This document shows positions 1-28,983 of a stretch of DNA of 64,000 nucleotides, in pieces. The stretch covers positions 7,254,001 through 7,318,000 of the forward strand of contig JAKZAP010000014.1 in the NCBI GenBank assembly GCA_023053575.1. Reading direction: 5' to 3'. Made by a program: the position numbers and the translations under genes. Under the pieces are notes generated by a model that did not search any database, was not told the origin of the DNA, and worked only from the letters and a program-made list of their open reading frames with translations. Source of the stretch: Branchinecta lynchi. Its lineage: Eukaryota > Arthropoda > Branchiopoda > Anostraca > Branchinectidae. Every line of letters begins with the position of its first letter. Position 1 is the stretch's first letter.

Positions 1-2522
1 CGGTTAACTTAATGTATATCACGGGAGAGGGACTTGTAAGTAGGAATCGGTTCACGAGGGGCTAGGAATTTTTGCAAATGGGTGCACATTGTATTCGATT
101 TCTATAAATCTGACGGTAAGAAAGTTTGTGTCGATGGTCTATCAATGTAACCGAGGATTAACTGTTTACACAACGGATACAAACGAAAATGTAAAGCAAT
201 GAGGTAGTTTCATAATAATTAATAGGGTCATCTATAGTATTTTAATCCTGAAAAGTTACGGATAGCTTTCTATTACCAACTAGATTATATAAGATATTGT
301 TCCAAGTTTTCATCCGTCACGATGTCTACGATTGAAAAGGATAAAGTACAACTGACTGCAAAGTTAATTTAGTCCCTTCTTCCTATATTATTTTGTTGTT
401 GTTTTTACAACGCTGAAGAATACCTTTTGATCATATGATTATTTTTTTTAGAACATCCCGTTTAAAAAGCTTATGCTATAATCATCTTCAGCGATGAGGG
501 GCTTGCAACTTTTGATAGCTGGTATATCCATTATTTGTTTCCGGTGAATTTGATGTCAATCACGGGAGACGGACTTGTAAGCAAGAATCGGTTCACGAGA
601 GGCTAGAAATTTTTGAAAATTGGTGCACATTGTATTCGATTTCTGTAAATATGACAGTAAGAAAGTTTGTATCGATGGTCTATCGCTATAACCTAGGATT
701 AACTGTTTACGCAACGGGTACAAACGATACGGTAATGTAAAACAATAAGGTAATTTTGTAATAATTAATAGTGTCATCTATGGTATTTTAATCCTGAAAA
801 GTTACGGATAGCTTTATAATATCAACTAGATTATATAAGATATTGTTCCAAGTTTTCATCCGTCACGATATCTACGATTGAAAAGGATAAAGTTCAACTT
901 CGACGGCAATCGATAGCCGCTGATGAGCTGATCAAAGTATATGACATCCATTTTTTGGTAAAAAAAATTCCTTTATGAGATACACCAGTTTGAAAGTTTC
1001 AAGGGGTTGACAACTTCAGTAGTAAGGTACACACTGAAACCAAAAATAGGCGATACCAGTTGTGAGACATTTAGGGGATTTGTACGCGACAGGCAACTGT
1101 TAGCTCATAATCATCATCGGCAATGAGGGGTTTGCAGCTCTCGCTAGTTGGCGTACCTGTCATTTGATGAACAATTTGGTTCCCAAATGTAAAACATGCA
1201 AGGGACTTGTAAGTAATAATCGGCTGTTATGCTACACAAATCTTCAGCGATGAGGGGTTTGCAACTTTTGCTAGTCGGTATACCCATTATTTTTATCCGG
1301 TGAACTTGATGTCTATCACGGGAAAGGGACTTGTCAGTAGAATCGGTGCACGAGGGGCTAGAAATTAGTGCAAATTGTTGCACATTGTATTCGATTTATA
1401 TAAATCTGACGGTAAGAAAGTTTGTATCGTTGGTCTATCGCTGTAACCTAGGATTTACTGTTAACGCAACGGGTACAAACGATACTGTAATGTAAAACAA
1501 GGTCGTTTCGTAATAATTAATAGTGTCATCTATGGTATTTTAATCCTAAAAAGTTACGGATAGCTTTATAATACCAACTAGATTATATAGGATATTATTC
1601 CAAGTTTTCATCCGTCACGATGTCTACGATTGAAAAGGATAAAGTTCAACTGACTGCAAAGTCAATTTAGTCCCTTTTTCCGATATGCTTTTGTTGTGGT
1701 TAGGGCAATCGATAGCCCTTGAAGAGCTGATCAAAATATATGCCATCAAATTTTCTGAACAAAAATTCCTTCATGAGATAAGCCAGTTTGAAAGTTTCAA
1801 GGGGTTGACAACTTCAGGAGTAAGGTACATACTGAAACCAAAAATAGGCGATACCAGTTGTGAGACATGTAAGGGACTTGTAAGCAACATTTGACTGTAA
1901 GCAACAGTCGACTGTTAGCTCATAATCATCTTCGGCAACGAGGAGTTTGCAGCTTTTGCTAGTTGGTATACCTGTTATTTGTCTCAGGTGTATTCGATGG
2001 TAAGAACAATTTTGTTCCCAATTGTAAGTCATGCATGGGACTTGTAAGTAATAATCGGCTTTTATGCTATAATCATCTTCAGCGATGAGGGGTTTGCAAC
2101 TTTTGATAGCTGGTGCATCCATTATTTGTTTCCGGTGAATTTATTGTCAATCACGGGAGACGGACTTGTAAGTAAGATCGGTTCACGAGGGGCTAGAAAT
2201 TTTTGAAAATTGGTGCACATTGTATTCGATTTCTGTAAATATGACAGTAAGAAAGTTTGTATCGATGGTCTATCGCTATAACCTAGGATTAACTGTTTAC
2301 GCAACGGGTACACACGATACGGTAATGTAAAACAATAAGGTAGTTTTGTAATAATTAATAGTGTCATCTATGGTATTTTAATCCTGAAACGTTACAAATA
2401 GCCTTCTTCCGATATTGTTTTGTTGTTGGTTTTACAACGCTAAAGAACAGCTTTTGATTATGTGATTATTCTTTTTAGAACATACCGTTTTAAAAGCTTC
2501 GATAAGTTGACAATTTCAGCAT

Positions 2523-2637
2523 TTAACCGACAGCGAAGAAACAAAAACAAAGTGTTGCTCTCGCAACACTTTAGCCGGCGAAGCCGGACAAAGGTTGCCG
2601 CAACACTTCACGTTGCCCGGGCAACGTAGGTCTAGTT
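2523..2637. repeat. Hairpin-rich module, copy 1
   Basis: About 115 bp with three consecutive hairpins: AAAGTGTTGC/GCAACACTTT, CCGGCGAAGCCGG, and the palindrome GTTGCCCGGGCAAC. Repeated nearly unchanged at 3128-3242. Confidence 0.75.
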
Positions 2638-3127
2638 TGTTATCAATCACGGGGGAGGGACTTGTAAGTAAGAATCGGTTCACGAGGGGCTAGAAATTTT
2701 TGAAAATTGGTGCACACTGTATTCGATTTCTGTAAATATGACGGTAAGAAAGTTTGTATCGATGGTCTATCGCTATAACCTAGGATTAACTGTTAACGCA
2801 ACGGGTACAAACGATACGGTAATGTAAAACAATAAGGTAGTTTTGTAATAATTAATAGTGTCATCTATGGTATTTTAATCCTGAAAAGTTACGGATAGCT
2901 TTGTAATATCAACTAGATTATATAAGATATTGTTCCAAGTTTTCATCCGTCACGATATCTACGATTGAAAAGGATAAAGTTCAAATGACCGCAAAGTCAA
3001 TTTGGTCCCTTCTTCCGATATTGTTTTGTTGTTGGTTTTACAACACTAAAGAACAGCTTTAGATCGTGTGATTATTCTTTTTAGAACATACCACTTAAAA
3101 GCTTCGATAAGTTGATAATTTCAGCAC

Positions 3128-3242
3128 TTAACCGACAGCGAAGAAATAAAACCAAAGTGTTGCTCTCGCAACACTTTAGTCGGCGAAGCCGGACAAAGGT
3201 TGCCGCAACACTTCACGTTGCCCGGGCAACGTAGGTCTAGTT
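3128..3242. repeat. Hairpin-rich module, copy 2
   Basis: Nearly identical to 2523-2637, 605 bp away, following another copy of the long direct repeat. The hairpin bases are conserved, with a G-to-T change in the CCGG stem start. Confidence 0.75.
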
Positions 3243-3243
3243 T

Positions 3244-4942
3244 TGCGTCAAAACGGAGCATCTTGTTAGAAGGTTTTCAGCTCGTTGCTTTAAACCTAGT
3301 TTCACGCAGATTGCGAACGTCCGGGATCGACTATAAAGAGACACAGTACGGCACGACATAACTGTAGGAGGCTCGAGTACCAAAAAGAGAAACGAAGACT
3401 AAAAAGGCCCTTTCAGGCTTCAAAGTGAGGGGACAGAAACAATGTTTTAACGTGCCTCCTTTTCGGCTCTGGAGTTACATTTTTTTTTGTTTTTTCTTGA
3501 ATCAATCAATCAAGTTTATTCCAAATAGCTAAAAGCTAGAAGTGGAATACAAATTTACAAAATATACACAGACACGAAACAAATTAAATAATACACTTAC
3601 AAGATTTTACCAGAAATAAATGATGGGATGAAACTACGTAAAAATTGGATAGGATTGGATATGGACAAAAATTGATTTCCAGTATTCCTCTCGGACCGAC
3701 GCACGGCAGACGGGAGGGGAGGGGGGAATAAATGGGCCATCTGGCGACAACAGATTATCTTAGCTCCAAACTTATTTGAAAGAGTATTTCTACGTTCAGT
3801 TAATCAGTTAATCTCTACTTGCTAATCTCAACTCGTGCCTTCTGCGCCATGCCGTGCCTCTTTTTACTCGATCCCATTACTTTAAGCCGGAGAAGCGAAA
3901 GCTGAGATTTTTCGCGCATAATAGTACAGTCAACATGCGGAGACAACGCTGATTACCAACGCAGACCCGCTGTCATGTAAACCAGGGGTAATTGTGCGCT
4001 GGAACGTTTCCACTTATTACGTCAGCAACGTTCTGAATGAATATTTCTTATTCAGTAGCCATTCCCTCGCTGTTCAGTCAACTTGTTTTGCAATCTCTCG
4101 CTTGCCTTAGGTAGAAACCGGATTCAGTGAGAGATAGGTGATAGGTAATTTTTTTTTATAATCTATTGCTGAACTTTATCCATCAATCTCTCGCTAATGG
4201 AGTAAAGACAGGGGGCCGACTAAACACGGGAATGGAATGACATGGTGCAGGAGAAACGCGAACTAGAAACAAGAACGCGTACTAAAAAGGAGAACAAAGT
4301 ACTGGAGTCAGGAACGATTCACAAGGAGGAACACTACTAAAAAGGGGGAACAATGCACCGTCCTTCCATCTTTTAGTAGCCAACCTTGTTTGGGCTCAAG
4401 TTACAGAACATGCATCCTGTCGTTCCCATTTTTAGTACTTATTTTCTTCTGCAAGATGGAAACAAGTAATAAAGAAAACGAGCACTGCTCCTTGTTGGGT
4501 TAACTCGGCTAAAAGAACGAACACGACTACTACAACAGGGATCGAGCACGGGAATGATCTGGAAACCAGGCCCAAACAAGCTACTAAAAGAGGGAAGGAC
4601 AGTGCATTGCGCACCCTTATAGTAGTGTTCCTCCTGCTCCAGCGTTCCCGAATTGAGAACGTTGTCCGTTTTTAGTTACACGTTCCTCCTGCACCGTATC
4701 ATTCCGCTCCATTCCCGTTTTTAGTCGACCCCGAACTAAGCTAATCTGGTGGTGAACAGTTAAACTGCCAATCGGAGGAGATAATTTCGAGGGCAGGTTA
4801 TAATACATAGATAGCACTTTACACAAGGGACTTGTACCTTGACCAAACTACCAGAAAGCGTTTTTTTTTTCCGAATTTAATTTATGAATTATTATTAATT
4901 TCCGTGACATGGGGATGTGAACTGGTTAGATAAATGTGCCTT
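3244..4942. other. No gene seen
   Basis: Contains AT-rich sequence, an ATCAATCA short repeat (3504-3512), blocks resembling each other in inverse orientation around 4200-4740 (GGAATGGAATGA..GTGCAGGAG / CTCCTGCACC..CATTCCG), and a TAATACATAGATAGCACTTTACACAAG repeat at 4801. The latter recurs near 13684, 35640 and 44345. No exon recognised. Confidence 0.5.
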
Positions 4943-6304
4943 CGGCCGGGCAGCCCCCCCCCCCCCCCACCTCTTTGAGATTCGGTAAAACTTTGGGCCG
5001 GAGGCCCAAAATTTTACTAAAATTGTTCGGTATCTTTTAAATAGCAGAACTGTTTGATATATTTAAGGGTAGTTATACAGAATCCTAAATAGGCTATATG
5101 TACAAATCTCTTCGGTATAATGATCGGGATTCGGTATAATTGCCAGTATTCGGTAGTTATCACGAATTTGGTGAGAGAATTTACTGAAATCATTTGGTAG
5201 TTTTTCGATGCCGGACCTATTCGGTATATTTGTGGAGATTCCGTGGTTACACAGAATCCTGAATAAGCTATTTGTTCAAAATTATTTGGTATCATGATTA
5301 GGATTCGGTAATTTATTCAGTATAATTTCCAGGATTACGAAGTTAACCACGAATCCTGACTTCGTTCCAGTTTCGACGAAAGTATACCGAATAAGAATAC
5401 TGTTCGTTAGTTTGTCGATACCAAAACAATTCGGTATAATAACCGGGATACGGTACTTATACAGAATCCCGAATATGCTATCGGTCTAAACTTATTCTGT
5501 ATAATAAGTGTGATCCGGTAATTTATTCTTTATAATTGCCAGGATTCGGAAGTCACCACGAACCTCGAAACTCAGAAGAGGTCGAGTGAAGCACTAGTCG
5601 CAGACAGAAGGGATGATCTTTGATACCATCGATAGTCCTTACTTTTATTTTGGATCCCCAAAAGAATATCTAATCATAAATATTTCTGAAGCACTTTTCG
5701 TAATATTCTCTATTTTGTGGAAGGGCGCGTCATTTGACGGGGATTTTAAGCCAGTTTTAGGATGAGATTTTGAAACCTTAAAAGCTAGAATTTGGATGGA
5801 AATTAAATTTGGTAGGAAAAAGCAAAAAAAAATGTCGCATGCGGCGCTCACTTTATGTGATTATGGGTAGTAAATTAACTAGACTACAGTTGATCCTGCT
5901 GCCGGGATGTCGCTCCATCCGGTTTCTGGAACTTCTTAGAGTTTCGGTATTTAATCAACGGTAAATGATAGAATTTGTAAGAGAAGCAGTTAAATTTTAG
6001 CCTACAAAAAAAAATGAATTTCAAAAATTTTCGCCTGCGGCGCTCGATTTAGTTTTCTAGTGGCTATAATAGATCGAAGCTGTTACTTCAATCATGCCCG
6101 GCAATATATTCTACACGTGGGCTTCGCCAAAACGCCGCCTAATAGTTGGCTTATCGTCTTTCATTCTTGTCACTCTTCCTACGTAATCGTGTCTGTTCCA
6201 TAGTTTAAAGCTCGAGTTCTTAGTTCTAGGATTCGGTAAAATTTTGGCTCTGCACTCCCCCCCCCCCCCCCCACACCGAAAATTCACTTGCGACGCCGCC
6301 CCTG
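4943..6304. mobile_element. hAT-like non-autonomous element, second copy
   Basis: Matches 56854-58171 throughout (GAGATTCGGTAAAA, AATCCTAAATAGGCTAT, CGCGTCATTTGACGGGG, GGCTTCGCCAAAAC) and ends ACTTGCGACGCCGCCCCTG. The left end is altered near the C run at 4960-4974. No clear target duplication. Confidence 0.78.
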
Positions 6305-22963
<16,659 letters not shown>

Positions 22964-23937
22964 GTTGCTTTTTCACTAGCCAAGCTGTATGAATTAACTG
23001 GTCGACTTTGGCCCTAAGGTTCCTAGCGGCTAGGCCACCACTAAAATAAAGTAAAGTGTAAGTAAGTAGAGTAAACAAAGCAAGCAAACTTTCATATGCA
23101 AACCATTGAAGGTTCACGTATAGCGCAAGTTCGGAAATCCTGTTTAACTGCCCGAGGTCGGGGTTGGGGTGGTTGGGGCAAAACCATCCAAATCTTATAC
23201 AAAAATACTTTTAAGCAATATATATATTTTCATGATCCACGTCATCCCATTATCATTTTTTCTTCAACAGTTTTGCTTAGAAATGAATTATTTATTAAAA
23301 CATATGTTTCAAAGTCAGCTTGGGCTCAAGAAAATTTAGAAATGAACTTCAAGCTCCCTGAAAGTGCGCATCTTAACAGCAAAGTGGAAAAAATTACTTT
23401 TGACCAAACTATACTTTTAATGATCGCAGGGGTCCATGATCATTTGTGCGACAAGGTTTTTCTCAAAAATGAACTTCTAGGACCCTTAAAGTGCACACTA
23501 TAACCGAAAAGTGAACAAAAAATACTTTAGATCAAACGATACATCTTCAACTTTTGCTTAAGGGTTTTGCTTACAAGTGGATTCCTCAAAGTACAAAAAA
23601 TACACTAGAGCGAATTATAATGATCCCGAAGACCTCATCATCATTTTGCCTTAGGGTTTTGCTTACAGATTAATTTCTAACGCCCTTAAAGTGCGCATCA
23701 TCACGGCCAATTGCGAAAATAAAATACTTTGTACCAAACGATACATAAGGGCCCATGATCATTTTTATCTCTAGGATTTTCCTTATAAAAGATGCGAACA
23801 AACCCAGGAATTGGCGAATTCCTAATTTCATCCTCTGACCTAGCCTTGCAAATACCACATGAGCTTCTAGCTCATGTAAATTAGGTTCTGCAAAAACTGT
23901 GAGCACTATTACACATAGTAAATGAAAGAAATTTGTT

Positions 23938-24010
23938 TTCCTAGACGGGACTGGAAACAGCAACCTTCGGCTTCAACTGCCCTCGCTCTGATCACTAGGC
24001 CACCAGGTTC
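23938..24010 (-). mobile_element. tRNA-like SINE head
   Basis: The minus strand reads TGGTGGCCTAGTGATCAGAG (A-box like) and GGTTGCTGTTTCCAGTCCCG (degenerate B-box), a typical tRNA-SINE head. The body toward lower coordinates is not clearly delimited. Confidence 0.45.
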
Positions 24011-24842
24011 ACGGCTAGCGTGTTGTCTAAACTCCATTTCTCATAGCAATTTTGTGAGCAACTTTTGAAATAAAGACTGATAGATGAATGAATCTGTGCA
24101 AGTTGGAGCTAAAGTTACAGTTTTGACCCAAACCGAATTTAAAGAACACACAATAAATAACAAAGTCACTAGTTCCAGATATTCGAAAGATTAAGACTGA
24201 CTGGTGAGTTTGCTCTATTATTATAGTTACACTTCTGACCTAAAAAGACCAACCCGTAATACGTCTAAAAATTAATAACTTACACAAAATCGACTGTTTT
24301 CAAATCCAAATGCGTAAATAGTCGTTTACCTGATACCTGTTGGATCCCAAGTAAATTGTTTACAGATCCCACCAAGTACAACACCTATAATTCGAGATCA
24401 ATCCGGAGAAAAAATCTGTATGCAAACCGTGTAGCCCATATGCATGCCATGTAGCCTATAATTTTTTTTTCTGCGATCAGCCAGAAGAAAATTGATATTC
24501 ACAGATAGATCGATAGCGAAGTTTGAAAGCTGATGAGATTTTCCGAAAAATTAGGAAAAACTCCCAAGCCACTACTGGTACAACGACATCAATATATCAA
24601 CGGATGGAGACTGTGCTTGAAAGAACAAATCGTTCTGTATTTTTATTTTTTTTTAGTTGTACTGAAAATTAATAAACTGAACGTGAAGCCTTTATCAGCA
24701 TTATATTTATTTATTTATTTTTATCTAAGGTCGCTATACAACTTGACTAGGTGCCGACTCTCACACGCTCCGGTTTTCAATCTAAGTTACCTGACCGAAA
24801 CTTCGGAATGGTCTACCAAATAATATGTAAGCGGCTACCAGT

Positions 24843-25200
24843 AAAGCTGGTGGATTTTGGACTCGTCTCGAAACGCCTTTTTTACGGACTCGAGACTAGT
24901 GTCGGTCTCGTCGATAATGGAGCAGGACTTGGACTTTTCTCGTCTCGAAATCCAGCCGAGTCCAATGTCCGAGTTAAGGTCTTTGTCGAAATTTAAAGCT
25001 GGTGGACCCAGACTTTGGACTCGTCTCGAGACGCCTTTTTCCCGGAGTCGGACTTGTGTCGGTCTCGTCGAAAATGGAGCAGGACTTGGACTTTTCTCGT
25101 GTCGGAACCCAGCCGAGTCCAGTGTCCGAGTTTAGGTCTTGGCCAGAATTTAAAGCTAGTAGACTCAGACTTAGGACTCGTCTCGAGGTGCCTTTTTCAT
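24843..25200. repeat. ~155-bp tandem repeat, three units
   Basis: AAAGCTGGTGGA / GGACTCGTCTCGAGACGCCT / TGTCGGTCTCGTCGA recur with unit starts near 24843, 24993 and 25151. The unit is rich in GACTCG and GTCTCG. It lies between the ATPase and RPN2 genes; short open frames across it are repeat artefacts. Confidence 0.8.
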
Positions 25201-25839
25201 GGACTCAGACTTGTGTCGGTTTGATCGTCGATAATGAAGCAGGACGACACACGTCTTCAGCGACCAAGTAAACAGATAGGCGACGGTTGTGTTATTTACA
25301 TTATTATGTTATATTATTATTCTAGTTATTTATTTAAGAAACTATAGCAACATATTGCTACGACGCGGTGCGTGACTCGGTCTTGTTCTTGCCTCGGACA
25401 CGCTGGACACATGCTCTGGATACCAATATACCAATGTTTAATGATAGATAAACAAAACAAGGGCTGGAAGCTCATATGGTACTTGCAAGGCTGGGTCAGG
25501 TGGAAGTGATGGTCAAAAGTTTTTTGTTTTTTTCTCTTAAGATACTTGCAAGGCTGGGTCAGAGGATGGAAGTGATGGTCAAATTTTTTTTTTTTCATAA
25601 GATGTGCACTTTAAGGGTGCTGAAGTTAATTTTTTAGCAAAACCCTTGAAGCAAAAAGGATGATGTGCTCATGACGATGGTGAAAAAGTAAATTTTGCTT
25701 CAAAGCATTGTTTGTATTTTGCGGTTAAGATGAGTAAGGGGTGGTCTGATCTGAGAAGTGGCAATGTCTAACCCAATGATGTTAAGTTTCTAATGCTCCA
25801 GCAAAGTTTTATCATCCTAGCACATCTGGAAGTACCTTA

Positions 25840-27605
25840 ACTCACAATCACCGGAATTCCGGACACCCCCCTACAGCTCCCCCCCCCTTCCCCCTTGGTA
25901 CCCGAATCCGGTCCGTCCGTATGATCGCGTATGATGCATCTAGGACTTGTGCCGGTACTTCCCACCAAGTTTCATCGTTATTGAGCCTACCTCACACTGG
26001 TCAATAGCCTCGCTGAAGAAACAGAGGCTGCGATCTCGCACGACTCGGACGGTGCTATGTTAGGTCTCAGAAAAGCTCATCAGGTTTGGTCTTTACCCGT
26101 CAAGTAAGCACCCCTTCAACTCTGCGAATCGGACATACAGACAACACATCTAGGGCATTGCTCCTCCCACCCATCAAGTTTCACTGAAATCGGATACAGT
26201 ATTTGCTGCTGGGATTAATCTTATCTCTATTGGGATAAGATTAATCCGAATTAGGGGTAATATTATCTCAATAAGGATAAGATTAGTCCCAGTAGCAAAT
26301 ACTGCAAGATTTTTTTTTTACAGTGTAGTCTGAACATCGACATAAAATACCTAGTTCAAAAGACCGCCATACTCTCCAAGTTTTATTCCAACGTGCTTAA
26401 CAAAATTCACGTGTAGACGCACTAACAAAACTAATAACCTTATCTCCCTCAAGGCTTCACTATTCTTTAAAACTCTTTCCGCGCTTGTAAAACCTACAAC
26501 ATAAATAACACGGAAGCACCAACGAAACATACAAGTGCGCAAGCGCTCAGACAAAGATTTCCCGTTCTACTCTCCTCTCCGACCCCCCCCCCCCCCTCCC
26601 CCAGTTTATCGGATCCGGTCCGGACTTGGAATGGGTGAGACATGAGGTCTTTCAAAATATCAAGTTTCATTAAGTCCGGAATTCCGGACACCCCCCTACA
26701 GCTCCCCCCCTTCCCCCTTGGTACCCGAATCCGGTCCGTCCGTATGATCGCGTATGACGCATCTAGGACTTGTGCCGGTACTTCCCACCAAGTTTCATCG
26801 TTATCGCTCCACTCTATGCGTGTCACAAGATTTCCCGTTCTCCTCTCCTCTCCGACCCCCCCCCTCCCCCAGTTCATCGGATCCGGTCCGGACTTGGAAT
26901 GGGTGAGACATGAGGTCTTTCAAAATATCAAGTTTCATTAAGATCCGCAACCCGTTCGAAAGTTACGCATGCCACTAATTTCCGGATTCCGCCGTCTCCA
27001 CTCGCCCACGATCGTCGTATCAGGCAAGTGACTGTTTCCAAGTTAATCTGGTCCCTGATATGCCTGCCACATTTTATCGTCCTAGCCCACCTGGAAGTAC
27101 ATTAACTACGGATCGCCCGAATTCTGGAACCACCCTCCAATCCCACCTACAGTGTCCGAATCAGGTCCAGTTCCGTTAGTGATGTATGTGCTTATTCTTC
27201 CCACCCAGTTTCATCCCGATTGCTCCGCTCTGAGAATATCACACGTTTTCTAGTTCCCCCCTCCGACACCCCCCCCAGGTTCTTCGGATCCGGTCCGGAC
27301 TTGAAATGAGACATCTGATACACGAGGTCTTTCCAGATATCAAGTTTCAGTAAGATCCGATCACCCGTTCGAAAGTTACGCATACCCCTATTTTCCGGAT
27401 TCCGCAACCTCCCTCTCCCCACGATGGTCGGATCGAGCAAGTGACTATTTTTCAAGTTAGTTTGGTCGTGTGCCTAATATGCCTGCAAAGTTTCATCGTC
27501 CTAGCACGTCTGGAAGTACCCTAACTCGAGAACACTCGCCTGACACGACAGACCGAAAAGTGATCACTTTATGGCACTTGACCGGGGCTGCAAGTGCCAT
27601 AAAAA
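25840..27605. repeat. C-rich tandem repeat region ending in a GGCACTTG hairpin
   Basis: Units with GGATCCGGTCCGGACTTG, AAATATCAAGTTTCAT, TTCCCACCAAGTTTCATC and C runs. It ends at 27568-27603 with the hairpin TTTATGGCACTTG ... CAAGTGCCATAAA. Same family as 53100-54568 and 60690-62210. A MITE (26194-26327) interrupts it. Confidence 0.75.
26194..26327. mobile_element. Palindromic MITE (family CACTGTAAAA), copy 3, left end truncated
   Basis: Starts within the element (ATACAGTATTTGCTGCTGGG), with the GATAAGATTAATCC palindrome and a complete right end TTTTTTTTACAGTGTA. It interrupts C-rich repeats. Confidence 0.7.
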
Positions 27606-27929
27606 AGATCTGTTTAGGAATCTCTGCGAACACATAGTCGACGGAAAAACAAGGGCTAGAGAGCTCTTCAATTGTGCCGAAGGAATTTTATAAAAGTACG
27701 TAATTCCTCTCTGACCAATCCTATAAGAAGCCTTTTGAAAACTAAATATTAAATTGTCTGTACAAGTAGACTAGAGACATTACAACAATGATGCGGGGAT
27801 CGTATGTGTGATATTGACGATACTATATATACAGTAATTATTAGTAATATTAAATTGTGCCGCTTTGAATATGTCCGAACACTGGCGTATTCATCCTGCC
27901 CATCCTGGCGTGACGATACTAAAATCTTA

Positions 27930-28480
27930 AGGCCCATTCACACCGGGTTTTAGCTAATACTCGGTATCAGTCAGTTCCGGAAATCGCTCTGAGACCGAGA
28001 ATTAGCTGGGTTTCTGCCGTTCACAATCGATATTGGTGCCAGTTCCGGATACCAGCTAGTCTCGCACCCAAGTTGAAATCAGTTCAACTTTTCAGGGTAC
28101 TAGCCAATCAGATTATTTTGGGGAGTATTGAGGAATATTCTGATTGGCTAGTTTCGAACCAAGACCAATAGATAAAATCACATTCACTCCTTGCTGTCTT
28201 GAAAATTTAAAGTGAATTTAGTTCATTGTTATTCGGTCTGACGTGGTTCAGCATTAGCCAATCGGAACATTCCTGAGTATTCCCCTAAGTAATGTGATTG
28301 GCTAGTACCCCGAAAAGCTGAACTGATTTCAACTTGGGCGAGAGACTAGCTGGTACCCGAAACTGGCACCAATATCAATTGCGAACGGCAGAAACCCAGC
28401 TAATTCTCAACTCGGCCTCAGAGCGATTTCCGGAACTGGCTGGTACCGAGTATTAGCTAAAACCCGTTGTGAATGGACCT
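27930..28480. mobile_element. 551-bp foldback element with TTA target duplication (PIF/Harbinger-like MITE)
   Basis: Long inverted repeats beginning AGGCCCATTCACACCGGGTT span about 230 bp per arm (shared blocks TTTAGCTAATACTCGGTA, GATTTCCGGAACTGG, CAACTTGGG, CCAATCA). TTA flanks both ends (27927-27929 and 28481-28483), the preferred TWA target of PIF/Harbinger elements. No ORF. Class is inferred from ends and target only. Confidence 0.82.
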
Positions 28481-28606
28481 TTATAATAACCTTCAATAGT
28501 AGATTAGACGAAAACAAAAATGCAATTAACTAAGCAATGGGACTGTTCAATACAATCGAATTTGCTTCGGGTAACTTTATTTCTATGATCAAATCTCTCT
28601 CAATTT

Positions 28607-28960
28607 TCAATTAGGTCTTTCCCTTCCAACCGATTTCAATATTAGTAAGAAATGAAAGAAGACTATTGTTGAATCCTCATTAGCCGGCTCCGACTCGCAC
28701 ACACCTGCTTGCATAACAAGAACAAACATAACTGGTAAACACAAGGCCATTGTTCTAGAAAGCTCCGGTCGTATCGAATCATTTCCTGATCTTGGCTGTC
28801 TATGATAATAAGCTAAGTCTGGATTTACAAAGAAATAGCGCACTTTTGCTTTGGAAAGTTCTAGAGTGCAAAGACCCCAAATAAATGGAAACACAGCAAA
28901 CAATAATAACAATATAATGCAAAAATATGCCTGGGCCTCTAAAGAATATGACAACTGCAT
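28607..28960 (-). CDS. Orphan 117-codon open frame with hydrophobic segments (doubtful)
   Basis: Starts MQLSYSLEAQAYFCIILLLL; a second ATG at 28750 opens MALCLPVMFVLVMQAGVCES, which looks like a signal peptide. I recognise no family. It lies in non-repetitive intergenic DNA between the two genes. It could be chance, a small secreted or membrane peptide, or a first exon. Confidence 0.15.
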   Translation of the reverse strand: MQLSYSLEAQAYFCIILLLLFAVFPFIWGLCTLELSKAKVRYFFVNPDLAYYHRQPRSGNDSIRPELSRTMALCLPVMFVLVMQAGVCESEPANEDSTIVFFHFLLILKSVGRERPN

Positions 28961-28983
28961 AATAATAGCATACTACTTACTAA

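Larger units (their letters stand above)
1..3243. repeat. Irregular direct repeats (five copies of a ~400-bp core)
   Basis: A core running from TCACGGGAGA..GGACTTGTAAG to ATCCGTCACGATATCTACGA recurs with starts near 20, 559, 1316, 2150 and 2646, separated by variable linkers. Linkers include GATGAGGGGTTTGCAACTTT and AGTAAGGTACACACTGAAAC. No coding potential is seen and no ATPase exon was found here. Confidence 0.8.
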
